Source: UBA7672 sp040398425
GTDB taxonomy: Bacteria > Pseudomonadota > Alphaproteobacteria > Caulobacterales > Hyphomonadaceae
Assembly: GCA_040398425.1 (NCBI GenBank)
Contig: JBBATZ010000002.1
Span: 62,001-126,000 of the forward strand
Length of the DNA stretch: 64,000 bases
Direction: 5' to 3'
Part shown: positions 9,630 through 17,749 of the stretch, piece after piece
Numbering within the stretch: position 1 is the stretch's first letter
Layout: each line of letters starts with the position of its first letter
The notes under the pieces: generated by a model
What the model was told of the DNA's origin: nothing
Database searches by the model: none
The model's input: the letters and a program-made list of their open reading frames with translations, nothing else
Translations under genes and position numbers: made by a program

Positions 9630-11405
9630 ATGGACGGAAACGGCGAAATGGACACGAACACCACGCTGCAACTGACGGGCGCCGAGATCGTCCTGCGCGC
9701 GCTTGCGGATCAGGGCGTGGATACGATCTTCGGCTATCCGGGCGGCGCCGTGCTTCCGATCTACGACGCGATCTACGCGCAACAACACGTGCGCCACATC
9801 CTTGTTCGCCACGAGCAGGGGGCAGGGCACATGGCGGAGGGCTATGCCCGCTCTACCGGCCGTTGCGGCGTTGCGCTCGCAACCTCAGGTCCGGGCGCGA
9901 CCAACATGGTGACCCCGCTGGCCGACGCGCTGATGGATTCAATCCCGATGGTCGTGTTCACTGGGCAGGTGCCGACGCACCTGATCGGGTCGGACGCCTT
10001 CCAGGAAGCCGACACGGTCGGCATCACGCGCGCCTGCACCAAGCACAACTATCTGGTGCGCGACGTGAACGATCTCGCCCGCATCATCCATGAAGCCTTT
10101 TACGTCGCCACGACCGGCCGCCCCGGTCCGGTGCTGGTCGACATCCCGAAGAGCGTGCAGTTCGCAAAGGGCAATTATGTCGGCCCGGAAGCGATCGAGC
10201 ATCGCACCTATCACCCGCGCACCGAGCCGCAGGACAAGCGAATCGAGGAAGCCGTCACGATGATGGCGGGCGCCCAGCGTCCGATCATCTATCAGGGCGG
10301 CGGCGTCATCAATTCCGGCCCGGCCGCATCCGAGGCTCTGCGCGCGCTGGCGAAGGCCACGGGCTGGCCGGTCACCTCGACCCTTATGGGCCTCGGCGCC
10401 TTCCCCGCATCCGACCCGCAATGGCTCGGCATGCTCGGCATGCATGGTTCGTTTGAAGCCAACAACGCGATGCACGATTGCGATGTCATGCTGTGCGTCG
10501 GCGCGCGCTTCGACGACCGTGTCACGGGCCGCCTCGACGCCTTCGCGCCGAATTCGAAGAAAATCCACATCGATATCGACCCGTCCTCGATCAACAAGAA
10601 CGTCCGCGCCGATGTCCCGGTCGTCGCCGACTGCGGCAAGGCCCTGACGGCCATCAACAAGGAATGGAAGCGCAAAGTCAGCCGCAAACCAGATCTCTCC
10701 GGCTGGTGGAAGCAGATCGACACGTGGCGCGCCCGCAAGGGCTTCGCCTATCCGAACTCGAAAACGCTGATCAAACCGCAATATGCGATTGAGCGCCTCT
10801 ACGAGCTCACCAAGGACCGCGACACCTACATCACTACGGAAGTCGGCCAGCATCAGATGTGGGCCGCGCAGTTCTATCACTTCCAGAAGCCTAACCGCTG
10901 GATGACATCGGGCGGTCTCGGTACGATGGGTTACGGTTTGCCGGCCGCCATTGGCGTACAGGCGGCGCATCCCGACGCGCTCGTCATCGACATCGCGGGC
11001 GACGCCTCGGTGCAGATGACGATGCAGGAGATGTCCTGCGCGATCCAGCACAACCTGCCGGTCAAGATTTTCATTCTCAACAATGAGTGGATGGGCATGG
11101 TCCGCCAGTGGCAACAATTGCTGCATGGCGAGCGCTATTCGCATTCATACTCCGACGCCCTGCCGGACTTTGTTAAGCTGGCTGAAGCCTACGGTTGCCA
11201 TGGCATCCGCTGCGAAGATCCCGCGAAGCTCGACGATGCGATCCTCGAGATGATCAACACGCCCAAGCCCGTCCTGTTCGACTGCCGCGTCGAGAAAGCC
11301 GAGAACTGCTTCCCGATGATCCCCTCGGGCGCCGCCCACAACGAGATGATCCTCGGCAACATCACGGGCGATGAGATCAGCGAAGCCGGAAAGATGCTGG
11401 TGTAG
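9630..11405 (+). CDS. ilvB: Acetolactate synthase, large (catalytic) subunit
   Basis: A thiamine-diphosphate enzyme that condenses two pyruvates, or pyruvate with 2-oxobutyrate, in the first common step of Val/Leu/Ile synthesis. From the ATG at 9630 it has 591 residues. The N-terminal pyrimidine domain opens with T-G-A-E-I-V-L-R-A-L and contains I-F-G-Y-P-G-G-A-V-L-P-I-Y-D-A; the TPP-binding glutamate lies in V-R-H-E-Q-G-A-G-H-M-A-E-G-Y-A-R. The C-terminal TPP/Mg site is G-D-A-S-V-Q-M through I-L-N-N-E-W-M-G-M. A longer frame from a GTG at 9582 would begin inside the terminator hairpin, so I reject it; ATG 9648 is an alternative. It is the first gene of the ilv operon. Confidence 0.95.
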   Translation: MDGNGEMDTNTTLQLTGAEIVLRALADQGVDTIFGYPGGAVLPIYDAIYAQQHVRHILVRHEQGAGHMAEGYARSTGRCGVALATSGPGATNMVTPLADALMDSIPMVVFTGQVPTHLIGSDAFQEADTVGITRACTKHNYLVRDVNDLARIIHEAFYVATTGRPGPVLVDIPKSVQFAKGNYVGPEAIEHRTYHPRTEPQDKRIEEAVTMMAGAQRPIIYQGGGVINSGPAASEALRALAKATGWPVTSTLMGLGAFPASDPQWLGMLGMHGSFEANNAMHDCDVMLCVGARFDDRVTGRLDAFAPNSKKIHIDIDPSSINKNVRADVPVVADCGKALTAINKEWKRKVSRKPDLSGWWKQIDTWRARKGFAYPNSKTLIKPQYAIERLYELTKDRDTYITTEVGQHQMWAAQFYHFQKPNRWMTSGGLGTMGYGLPAAIGVQAAHPDALVIDIAGDASVQMTMQEMSCAIQHNLPVKIFILNNEWMGMVRQWQQLLHGERYSHSYSDALPDFVKLAEAYGCHGIRCEDPAKLDDAILEMINTPKPVLFDCRVEKAENCFPMIPSGAAHNEMILGNITGDEISEAGKMLV

Positions 11406-11406
11406 G

Positions 11407-11991
11407 ATGAAACGCTCCGCCCTCATCGCGACTGTCCTGCTGGCGCTCGCCGCCTGTACGCCGAAGGCGCCTGAACTTGACGGCGCGCCTGCCGACACGC
11501 CCGGCCCCTCCGGCCCCGTCGCGGACGATGGATTGCTCGCCGGGGGAGGGGGTGCGCCTGCAACAGCTGCGCTCCTGCCCGGCGTCCTCGACGTGACGCT
11601 TCCCGCCGGCGCACGGGTGGTCAAGGATTGCGAGAAGGTCATCGCGTCCGACTACGACAAGCCGCCCAGCATGGCTTGCGTTGCGGTCCTCGGCCTTGGC
11701 GCAACCGCCTCGACCGCCGCCAGCGAGGTCGACAGCCAGTTCCTCAACGCGCTTGAAGCCGCCGGCTGGAAACCCGTGCGCGCCACTGGTGCCGAGCGTT
11801 ATTTCGAGCGCGCCAAAGGCCAGACCGACTGCGCCGACGTCGCGGTGCTGACCGTGCTCGAAGGTAAGGCGCTTGCCTCCATACAGACCGCCGCAAACGC
11901 CCTGCCGGCGCCTGCCGATCAGGCCTGGCGCGGCTATTCGATCCCGGCCTCCACGCATGAAGCCTGCGGCGCTGACCGCATGAAACCCTAG
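11407..11991 (+). CDS. Lipoprotein of unknown function inside the ilv operon
   Basis: Its ATG lies one base after the ilvB stop, and it ends 17 bases before ilvN, so it is surely co-transcribed. The N-terminus (MKRSALIATVLLALAACTPK) is a lipoprotein signal with lipobox L-A-A-C. The mature part has a Gly/Pro/Asp-rich linker and then a compact domain with about four Cys residues (around D-C-E-K, M-A-C-V, T-D-C-A and E-A-C-G), which could form disulfides in the periplasm. I recognise no domain. Nothing in the sequence links it to acetolactate synthase except position. Confidence 0.8.
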   Translation: MKRSALIATVLLALAACTPKAPELDGAPADTPGPSGPVADDGLLAGGGGAPATAALLPGVLDVTLPAGARVVKDCEKVIASDYDKPPSMACVAVLGLGATASTAASEVDSQFLNALEAAGWKPVRATGAERYFERAKGQTDCADVAVLTVLEGKALASIQTAANALPAPADQAWRGYSIPASTHEACGADRMKP

Positions 11992-12008
11992 CGGAAGAAA
12001 GAACCACG

Positions 12009-12599
12009 ATGGGCCGTTCAACCCGCTCCCGCACTCCTGCAAACGACGGCGTCCGCGATGATCCGGCGTCCGCCTACGACATGACGCATGCCGATGAAGG
12101 CGTCGAACAGCGCACGCTCGCCTGCATTGTCGACAACGAGCCCGGCGTCCTCGCCCGTGTCGTCGGCCTGTTCGCGGCGCGCGGCTATAACATCGAGTCG
12201 CTGACGGTCGCCGAAATCGACCGCAACGCGCACCAGTCGCGCATCACCATCGTCACGTCGGGCACCAACCACGTCCTCGAACAGATCGAGCAGCAGCTGC
12301 TGCGGCTCGTGCCCGTCGCGCGGGTCATCGACGTCACCAACTCGACCGGCGGCATCGAGCGCGAACTGGCGCTGGTGAAGGTCGCTGGCGTTGGCGAGAA
12401 GCGCGTCGAGGCGCTCCGCATCTCCGAAATCTTCCGAGCCCGCGTGATCGACACCACGAACGAGAGCTTCATCTTCGAGCTCACCGGCGCCAGCGGAAAG
12501 ATCGACCAGTTCGTCGAACTCATGCGCCCGCTCGGCCTCGTCGAAGTCTCGCGCACCGGCGTGCTCAGCATCCAACGGGGGAAGGACAAGGCCGGATGA
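12009..12599 (+). CDS. ilvN: Acetolactate synthase, small (regulatory) subunit
   Basis: The regulatory partner of IlvB, conferring valine feedback inhibition. The 196-residue protein has an N-terminal ACT domain starting at R-T-L-A-C-I-V-D-N-E-P-G-V-L-A-R-V-V-G-L-F, then R-G-Y-N-I-E-S-L-T-V, both canonical. The C-terminal half (E-R-E-L-A-L-V-K-V through L-M-R-P-L-G-L-V-E-V-S-R-T-G) is the standard ALS small-subunit C domain. About 30 residues precede the ACT domain, somewhat longer than usual, so a start at the ATG encoding M-T-H-A-D-E is possible. Its stop overlaps the next start (ATGA), consistent with translational coupling. Confidence 0.95.
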   Translation: MGRSTRSRTPANDGVRDDPASAYDMTHADEGVEQRTLACIVDNEPGVLARVVGLFAARGYNIESLTVAEIDRNAHQSRITIVTSGTNHVLEQIEQQLLRLVPVARVIDVTNSTGGIERELALVKVAGVGEKRVEALRISEIFRARVIDTTNESFIFELTGASGKIDQFVELMRPLGLVEVSRTGVLSIQRGKDKAG

Positions 12600-13138
12600 C
12601 AGCCGCAATCAAGAGACATCCATATCGCGCTGCATTCGTGGCGATGCTCCTCGCGCTCGCGGTCGCTTGTTCAGGCTCGACCGACCCCAACCTCAATGTG
12701 AATGTCGGCGCAACCGCGGAGAAGACGCTCGAATCCGCCATGCAGGCCGACCGCGACTTTGCCGCCGCGGTAAAAACGGATGGCCTGAAGACGGCCTTCC
12801 TCGCCTGGTTCGAACCCGAAGGCAGCCAGTTCATAGATCGTGGCAGCATGATCACCGGCGCCGCCAGTATCGCCGCGCCGTTCGAACAGGCGCCGCCGGG
12901 TTTCATGCTGGAGTGGGCGCCCGACGGCGGCCATGCCTCCGACGGGGGCGATTTCGCGACCACCACGGGCCGCTACACCGTGAGGATGGGCGACCAGCAG
13001 ATCGACGCCGGCCGCTATGTGACCAGCTGGAAGAAGAACGCCGAAGGCGAATGGAAAGTCGTGCTCGACGCCACCATCGCAGATCCACCCAAGTCAGACG
13101 TACCCCCGACGCCCGATCCAGAAGGCCGCCCGGGCTGA
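12596..13138 (+). CDS. Lipoprotein with SnoaL/NTF2-like (DUF4440) domain
   Basis: The start overlaps the ilvN stop by four bases. The N-terminal 25 residues form a signal with a lipobox ending L-A-V-A-C. The mature protein has the DUF4440 pattern: an N-terminal helix A-D-R-D-F-A-A-A-V-K-T-D-G-L-K-T-A-F, then D-R-G-S-M-I-T-G-A-A-S-I, M-L-E-W-A-P-D-G-G-H-A-S-D-G-G-D-F-A-T-T-T-G-R-Y-T-V, and a final strand E-G-E-W-K-V-V-L-D. Such domains bind small ligands in a conical cavity. It is the second lipoprotein embedded between ilv genes. No catalytic residues can be assigned. Confidence 0.75.
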   Translation: MTAAIKRHPYRAAFVAMLLALAVACSGSTDPNLNVNVGATAEKTLESAMQADRDFAAAVKTDGLKTAFLAWFEPEGSQFIDRGSMITGAASIAAPFEQAPPGFMLEWAPDGGHASDGGDFATTTGRYTVRMGDQQIDAGRYVTSWKKNAEGEWKVVLDATIADPPKSDVPPTPDPEGRPG

Positions 13139-13141
13139 GTG

Positions 13142-13182
13142 CGGCCGGCTAAACGACGAATTCAGTTTCCGATTTCCGGCCG
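13142..13182. promoter_or_regulatory. Inverted repeat in the ilvC 5' gap
   Basis: Seven-base arms (cggccgg at 13142-13148 and ccggccg at 13176-13182) flank 27 bases in the only sizeable gap of the operon, 81 bases between the lipoprotein and ilvC. It could be an RNA processing or attenuation stem, or an operator for a separate ilvC promoter. Confidence 0.3.
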
Positions 13183-13219
13183 TTCGCGTAAGGGGCGGCA
13201 AAACTTCAAGGTGAGTGAC

Positions 13220-14239
13220 ATGAAAGTCTATTACGAAGCCGACGCGGATCTCTCGATCATCCAGTCGAAGAAAGTCGCCGTCATCGGCTATGGCAGTCAG
13301 GGCCACGCCCACGCGCTCAACCTGCGTGAGAGCGGCGTAAAGGACCTCGTTGTCGGCCTCCAGCCAAACTCGAACTCGAAACCGAAAGCCGAACAGGAAG
13401 GCCTCAAGGTCGTCACCCCGACCGAAGCCGCCAAATGGGCCGACGTGATGATGATCCTCACGCCTGACGAGAAACAGGCCGTGATGTACGCCAACGAGAT
13501 CGAGCCGCACACCCGCAAGGGCCAGCACCTGATGTTCGGCCACGGCTTCAACATCCACTACGGCCTTATCAAGCCGCGCGCCGACATGGACGTGTCGCTC
13601 TCCGCGCCGAAAGGCCCCGGCCACACGCTCCGCAATCAGTACCAGCAAGGCCGCGGCCTGCCGGGCCTCATCGCCATCCATCAGGACGCCTCGGGCATCG
13701 CGCAGGCTGTGGCGCTCTCCTACTCGAAAGCCATTGGCAACACCCGCGCCGGCGTCATCCAGACCTCGTTCCGTGAAGAGACCGAAACCGACCTGTTCGG
13801 CGAACAGGCTGTGCTCTGTGGCGGCCTTGTCGAGCTGATCAAGGCCGGCTACGAAACGCTTGTCGAAGCTGGCTACGCGCCGGAGATGGCCTATTTCGAA
13901 TGCCTCCACGAAGTGAAGCTGATCGTCGACCTGATCTATGAAGGCGGCATCGCCAACATGAACTATTCGATCTCGAACACCGCCGAGTACGGTGAATACG
14001 TCACTGGCCCGCGCATCATCACATCCGACACCAAGGCGGCGATGAAGAAGGTGCTCGAAGACATCCAGCAGGGCCGCTTCGCCCGCGACTGGGTCCTCGA
14101 AAACCAGGCTGGCGCGCCGTCCTTCCAGGCGATGCGCAACAAGATGAGCAATCACCCGATCGAGGAAGTCGGCGAAAAGCTGCGCGGCATGATGCAGTGG
14201 TCGAAGGGCAACCAGCTGGTGGATCGCAAGCGGAACTAA
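13220..14239 (+). CDS. ilvC: Ketol-acid reductoisomerase (class I)
   Basis: The NADPH- and Mg-dependent second enzyme of branched-chain amino acid synthesis, converting acetohydroxyacids to dihydroxyacids. The ATG at 13220 has an aaggtgag site and gives 339 residues, the normal class I length. The Rossmann motif is V-I-G-Y-G-S-Q-G-H-A-H-A-L-N-L near residue 20. The knotted C-terminal domain shows D-L-F-G-E-Q-A-V-L-C-G-G and the metal-binding E-x-C-L-H-E-V-K-L-I-V-D-L. An upstream in-frame extension to 13139 lacks family similarity. It is the last gene of the operon, followed by a strong terminator. Confidence 0.97.
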   Translation: MKVYYEADADLSIIQSKKVAVIGYGSQGHAHALNLRESGVKDLVVGLQPNSNSKPKAEQEGLKVVTPTEAAKWADVMMILTPDEKQAVMYANEIEPHTRKGQHLMFGHGFNIHYGLIKPRADMDVSLSAPKGPGHTLRNQYQQGRGLPGLIAIHQDASGIAQAVALSYSKAIGNTRAGVIQTSFREETETDLFGEQAVLCGGLVELIKAGYETLVEAGYAPEMAYFECLHEVKLIVDLIYEGGIANMNYSISNTAEYGEYVTGPRIITSDTKAAMKKVLEDIQQGRFARDWVLENQAGAPSFQAMRNKMSNHPIEEVGEKLRGMMQWSKGNQLVDRKRN

Positions 14240-14263
14240 TCTGCACGCCATCGCAAACGAATG

Positions 14264-14295
14264 CGGGCCTGATCATCGATCAGGCCCGTTTCATT
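14264..14295 (+). terminator. Intrinsic terminator after ilvC
   Basis: An 11-base perfect stem (cgggcctgatc with gatcaggcccg, three-base loop, 14264-14288) is followed by tttcatttt. It ends the ilv operon. The opposite strand lacks a comparable T-run, so it mainly serves the plus strand. Confidence 0.85.
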
Positions 14296-14298
14296 TTG

Positions 14299-14904
14299 TC
14301 AGGCCGCCTTCTTCTCCAGCACCGCCATCGTCACCTTGTACTTGGTGAACAGCCACTTCGCGCGCTTGCGCTGAAGCTTCTTCGGGTTCCGCCACACGTC
14401 GAGCCAGTGCGTGTGCGTCGGAAGGATTTCGCGCTCGGTCAGCCTCGCTTCCGGCACCAGCGCCGCAACTTCCTCCGGCGTCGGGCGGAACATCGTGTCG
14501 AACGGATCGCGGTGGTGCGGATAGCTGCGCGGCACCGAGACGATCAGGCGCCCGCCCGGCTCCACCAGGTCGAAGGCGCGTTGTGCGATCTTGGCCGGTT
14601 CGTGCACGTGTTCCAGGATATTGCACAGCATCACGGTGCGGGGGCGGTAGGCCTTGGCGGCAGCGAAGCCTTCGTCATCTGCGATGTTCGCGATCAGGTC
14701 GACGCCGGGCTCGTTCTTGAGGTCGACATGCACGACCGGGATCTTGCGCGCCCGCAGCGGCGCAAACAGCTCCGCATCGATCCAGGGCTGGGTCTGCGTG
14801 CGGAACGGTCCGGAGGACGATCCCACATTCAGGATCGTGCCGATATCGTCCGGCTCCAGAGGCGCCAGCCTTTTGGCGATCCAGGCAGCTTCCAGTTTGA
14901 ACAT
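14299..14904 (-). CDS. Class I SAM-dependent methyltransferase
   Basis: A protein of about 201 residues starting at MFKLEAAW (ATG at 14904; a TTG five codons upstream is less likely). The SAM-binding pattern is I-L-N-V-G-S-S-S-G-P-F (motif I), V-V-H-V-D-L-K (acidic end of strand 2), and V-M-L-C-N-I-L-E-H-V-H-E-P (motif IV), followed by P-G-G-R-L-I-V-S-V-P. Members of this group often modify sugars or small molecules linked to surface polysaccharide. The basic C-terminal tail (K-K-L-Q-R-K-R-A-K-W) could contact membrane or nucleic acid. Substrate unknown; it stands alone on the minus strand. Confidence 0.8.
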   Translation of the reverse strand: MFKLEAAWIAKRLAPLEPDDIGTILNVGSSSGPFRTQTQPWIDAELFAPLRARKIPVVHVDLKNEPGVDLIANIADDEGFAAAKAYRPRTVMLCNILEHVHEPAKIAQRAFDLVEPGGRLIVSVPRSYPHHRDPFDTMFRPTPEEVAALVPEARLTEREILPTHTHWLDVWRNPKKLQRKRAKWLFTKYKVTMAVLEKKAA

Positions 14905-15008
14905 GTAGGGCCGCCCCAAGCTTCGATGACCGGCATATTCAGGACTTCGCGCTGTACGGCAAGCCGGTCGGGCCTTGCGCAGAATGAAGCCGTGCTAAAG
15001 TTGCCGCC

Positions 15009-15542
15009 ATGACCTTTACCCACCGCCTCGCCACCGAAGCCGACCTGCCAGCGATCCGCGCCCTGATGGATGTCGCCATTGCGGAACATCTCAAGGCCTT
15101 CCTGGACCCCGCCCAGGTCGAGCTGTCGAAATCGATCATGGGCCTCGACACCCTGTTGATCGCCGACCGCACCTATTTCCTCCTTGAAGAAGAGGGGAGA
15201 CTGGCTGGATGCGGCGGCTGGTCCCGGCGCGCGACGCTCTATGGCGGGGATCATTCCACGGCCCAGCGCAACGCGGCGCTCCTGGATATCGCGACAGACG
15301 CCGCGCGCGTCCGCGCCATGTACACCCACCCCGATTTCGCCCGGCGTGGCGTCGGCCGACTGATCCTGCAGGTGTGCGAGGGCGCAGCGCGCGAGGCTGG
15401 CTTCCGGTCGGTCGAGCTGATGGCCACCATGTCGGGCGAGCCGCTCTACAAGGCCGCTGGCTATCACCAGATCGAGCGCATCGTCGCTGCCTCCAAGGAC
15501 GGCGTAGACGTGCCCGGTGTTCGCATGGGGAAACCTGTCTGA
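15009..15542 (+). CDS. GNAT-family N-acetyltransferase
   Basis: A 177-residue single-domain acetyltransferase. It opens with the typical strand-helix pattern (R-L-A-T-E-A-D-L-P-A-I-R-A-L-M). The acetyl-CoA loop is present as V-R-A-M-Y-T-H-P-D-F-A-R-R-G-V-G-R-L-I-L (Q/RxxGxG/A), followed by A-A-R-E-A-G-F and Y-K-A-A-G-Y. The acceptor substrate cannot be predicted. The gene starts 105 bases from the divergent methyltransferase and is followed after 59 bases by a rhomboid gene on the same strand. Confidence 0.87.
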   Translation: MTFTHRLATEADLPAIRALMDVAIAEHLKAFLDPAQVELSKSIMGLDTLLIADRTYFLLEEEGRLAGCGGWSRRATLYGGDHSTAQRNAALLDIATDAARVRAMYTHPDFARRGVGRLILQVCEGAAREAGFRSVELMATMSGEPLYKAAGYHQIERIVAASKDGVDVPGVRMGKPV

Positions 15543-15601
15543 ACGCGGGCGTCTGACCGGTGGCGGTTGCCAGCACGTCCCCCTAACGCCATGTAGGACG
15601 C

Positions 15602-16315
15602 ATGACCGATACCGTTCCGACCGAAGCGCCCGCCCGCAGCCAACCCATCTTCAACGCCCCCCTGCTCGTTATCGTCGTGGCGATTGTCCTTGTCCTGCTG
15701 CACGCCGCGTTCGAATTCGCGCCGCCAATCCAGCAAGCCGCCATCAGGTATGACTACGCGCTCGCGCCGCAGCACTTCTGGGCCCCGGCCGGATCGCTCG
15801 ATGTTTACCCCGACGCCGCCTCCGGCCTGCTGACGCTGTTGTCTAGCGGCCTGCTGCATGCGGACTGGCTCCACGTGCTGGTCAATTCGATGATGCTGCT
15901 CGCGCTCGGCACGCCGGTCGCGCGCGCGTTGGGCCAGAACCTCGCTGGTGCGGCGCTCTGGATCCTGCTGTTCGTTGTCTCGATCCTCGGGGGCTCGGCC
16001 CTCTACCTTGCATTGGCCAATGTGGATTCGCCTTACCTGATCGGCGCCTCTGGCGGCGTTTCGGGCCTGTTCGCGGCGGCCTTCCTGCTCGATCCGCGGG
16101 GTGGCAAACAGAAGCTCTGGTCTCGCCCTTTTGTTGGGATGACCGTCGCCTTCGCCATAGCCAACGCGGCGCTGGTGCTTGTTGCGCCCTTCATGCTGGG
16201 AATGGGCGTCAGCTGGGAGGCGCACGCAGGCGGCTATATCGCCGGGGCCCTGATGATGGCCCTGTTGCCAGTGCGCGGTCTTCCTGCGCGCGGCGGCGCG
16301 GCGGCCGGATCATGA
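15602..16315 (+). CDS. Rhomboid-family intramembrane serine protease
   Basis: A 237-residue protein with about six membrane helices. The rhomboid signature is complete: H-x-x-x-x-H-x-x-x-N as HADWLHVLVN (His86, His91, Asn95), the serine motif LIGASGGVSG with nucleophile Ser150, and the catalytic His208 in W-E-A-H-A-G-G-Y-I-A-G. Active-site residues are therefore intact and proteolysis inside the membrane is expected. Substrates are unknown. The helix order matches the six-helix bacterial core, with a hydrophobic helix near residues 20-40. Confidence 0.9.
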   Translation: MTDTVPTEAPARSQPIFNAPLLVIVVAIVLVLLHAAFEFAPPIQQAAIRYDYALAPQHFWAPAGSLDVYPDAASGLLTLLSSGLLHADWLHVLVNSMMLLALGTPVARALGQNLAGAALWILLFVVSILGGSALYLALANVDSPYLIGASGGVSGLFAAAFLLDPRGGKQKLWSRPFVGMTVAFAIANAALVLVAPFMLGMGVSWEAHAGGYIAGALMMALLPVRGLPARGGAAAGS

Positions 16316-16420
16316 CCGAAATCAGGCTGCCTCATTCCGGTCCTGTTCATGTGGAAACGACCTATATCGCATCCGTAAGTGGGGCCCATCGTTGCGGCCC
16401 AGGGTTTCAGGAGACGTGGT

Positions 16421-16927
16421 ATGAAAAGGCTTCTGGTCGCCGCAAGTGTCGCGATGTTCGCGGTTTGCGCTGCGGGCGCTGACACGGTCAAGGACGGTTC
16501 CGTCTCCGTGAAACCGGGTCGCTGGTTGTGGAAACAGGAAACCAGCGTGATGGCCATTCCGATCAAGGAGGAGAACATCGAATGTCTCATCCCGGAAAAG
16601 GCCGAGATCATGCTGTCGAAACTCGCTTCCGACCTGGAGAAGGGCTGCACGGTCGACAATGTCCGTCAGATTCCGACCGGCTACCTGTTCAAGCTGAAAT
16701 GCTCCGGCAAGACCAAGGGAGATGCTGACGCCACCCTGGTACACACCGACCAGTCGATGACCATTCACGCCAAGGGCTCGGCCATGCTTGGCCCGATACC
16801 GGCCGGCTTCTCGATGAAGGCGCAAGCGACCTACATGGGCGAGTGCACGCAGGCAGAGTTCAAGAAAGAGAAAGACCGCTGGCTGAAGGACCACCCTGAA
16901 TCAGCCGCTGCCACGCAGGCTCCGTAA
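16421..16927 (+). CDS. DUF3617-family periplasmic protein
   Basis: A 168-residue protein from the ATG at 16421, with a cleavable signal peptide (MKRLLVAASVAMFAVCAAGA). The mature part follows the DUF3617 plan: K-P-G-R-W-L-W-K-Q-E near the start, then paired cysteines in I-E-C-L-I-P, K-G-C-T-V, K-L-K-C-S-G and G-E-C-T, consistent with two disulfides. The family is common in alpha- and gammaproteobacterial envelopes and has no established function. A terminator follows, shared with the convergent outer-membrane gene. Confidence 0.8.
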   Translation: MKRLLVAASVAMFAVCAAGADTVKDGSVSVKPGRWLWKQETSVMAIPIKEENIECLIPEKAEIMLSKLASDLEKGCTVDNVRQIPTGYLFKLKCSGKTKGDADATLVHTDQSMTIHAKGSAMLGPIPAGFSMKAQATYMGECTQAEFKKEKDRWLKDHPESAAATQAP

Positions 16928-16952
16928 GGGATCCGCTCCGCACAAACATTGA

Positions 16953-16985
16953 CGCTCCGCAGGAAACTGCGGAGCGATTTTCATT
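16953..16985. terminator. Intrinsic terminator with GAAA tetraloop
   Basis: A ten-base perfect stem (cgctccgcag at 16953-16962 with ctgcggagcg at 16967-16976) carries a GAAA loop and is followed on the plus strand by attttcatttt. It lies between two convergent genes. On the minus strand the following bases are only moderately T-rich, so it is clearest for the DUF3617 gene. Confidence 0.85.
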
Positions 16986-17012
16986 TTGCATCATCGTCAG
17001 AAGCTGCCTCGC

Positions 17013-17672
17013 TCAGAAACTGTAAGTCACACCCAGTTGGACGACGGGATAGACTTCGTAGTCGTTGACGTCGTCCTGCAGGTTCTGTTCTTCCACCGCA
17101 AGCTGCGCCTGGAAATTTGAATCGCTGGACAGCGACCCACCGGTCGACACCAGGTTCACCTGTGGTGTGCCGGTGAACATCGCGCCCGCCACGAATTTGA
17201 AGCCCAGCCCCGTGCTTTCGAACGTCGTATCCCAGCCGAGGCCGACGAACGGCGCCGTGTCTTCAAGATCTCCAGTCAGGCCCAGCGTACCCACCTGGGC
17301 TGGCGTGAATGTCTGGTTGCCGATCTGGACGTTCGCCGTCGGCGTCGCTGTCAGGTCCAGCGATTTCTCGCCGAGATACGCGCCGCCGGTAATGAAGAAC
17401 GCATTACCGAACGGATGAATGTCGACGAACGCCCCGAGCGTGTTGAGGTCGAGGTCGCCCTTGTACGCAATGTCGTCAAACGTGTCGTCTGCTTCGTACT
17501 TCAGGTAGTTGTACCCGCCGCGCAGCACGACGCCCGGCATTACCTTGACCTGCGCCTCAACCGTCGCGCCCGTGGTTCCGATGCCGCCACCGATGGCGAC
17601 CTGCGCCTGCGCCGCTCCAGCAGTCGTCGCGCCAGCGATGGCGCAAGCGGCGAGGGTGATCGTCCATTTCAT
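17013..17672 (-). CDS. Outer-membrane beta-barrel protein
   Basis: A 219-residue protein with a signal peptide ending T-T-A-G-A-A-Q-A. The mature chain alternates polar and hydrophobic residues in strand-like segments (V-V-L-R-G-G-Y-N-Y-L-K-Y, A-F-F-I-T-G-G-A-Y-L-G, A-P-F-V-G-L-G-W-D-T-T-F) and ends in V-V-Q-L-G-V-T-Y-S-F, the terminal aromatic that outer-membrane assembly machinery recognises. Size suggests an eight-strand barrel of the OmpA/OmpW-like class. The frame stays open far upstream, but the signal peptide fixes the start at 17672. Function unknown. Confidence 0.8.
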   Translation of the reverse strand: MKWTITLAACAIAGATTAGAAQAQVAIGGGIGTTGATVEAQVKVMPGVVLRGGYNYLKYEADDTFDDIAYKGDLDLNTLGAFVDIHPFGNAFFITGGAYLGEKSLDLTATPTANVQIGNQTFTPAQVGTLGLTGDLEDTAPFVGLGWDTTFESTGLGFKFVAGAMFTGTPQVNLVSTGGSLSSDSNFQAQLAVEEQNLQDDVNDYEVYPVVQLGVTYSF

Positions 17673-17749
17673 GCAGTGGCCCCTGTTTTGAAGTGAGACT
17701 TGAGGGTCGACTGCTTCGGACCCGGCGGCAAGCGCGCGAAAGCCACGAC

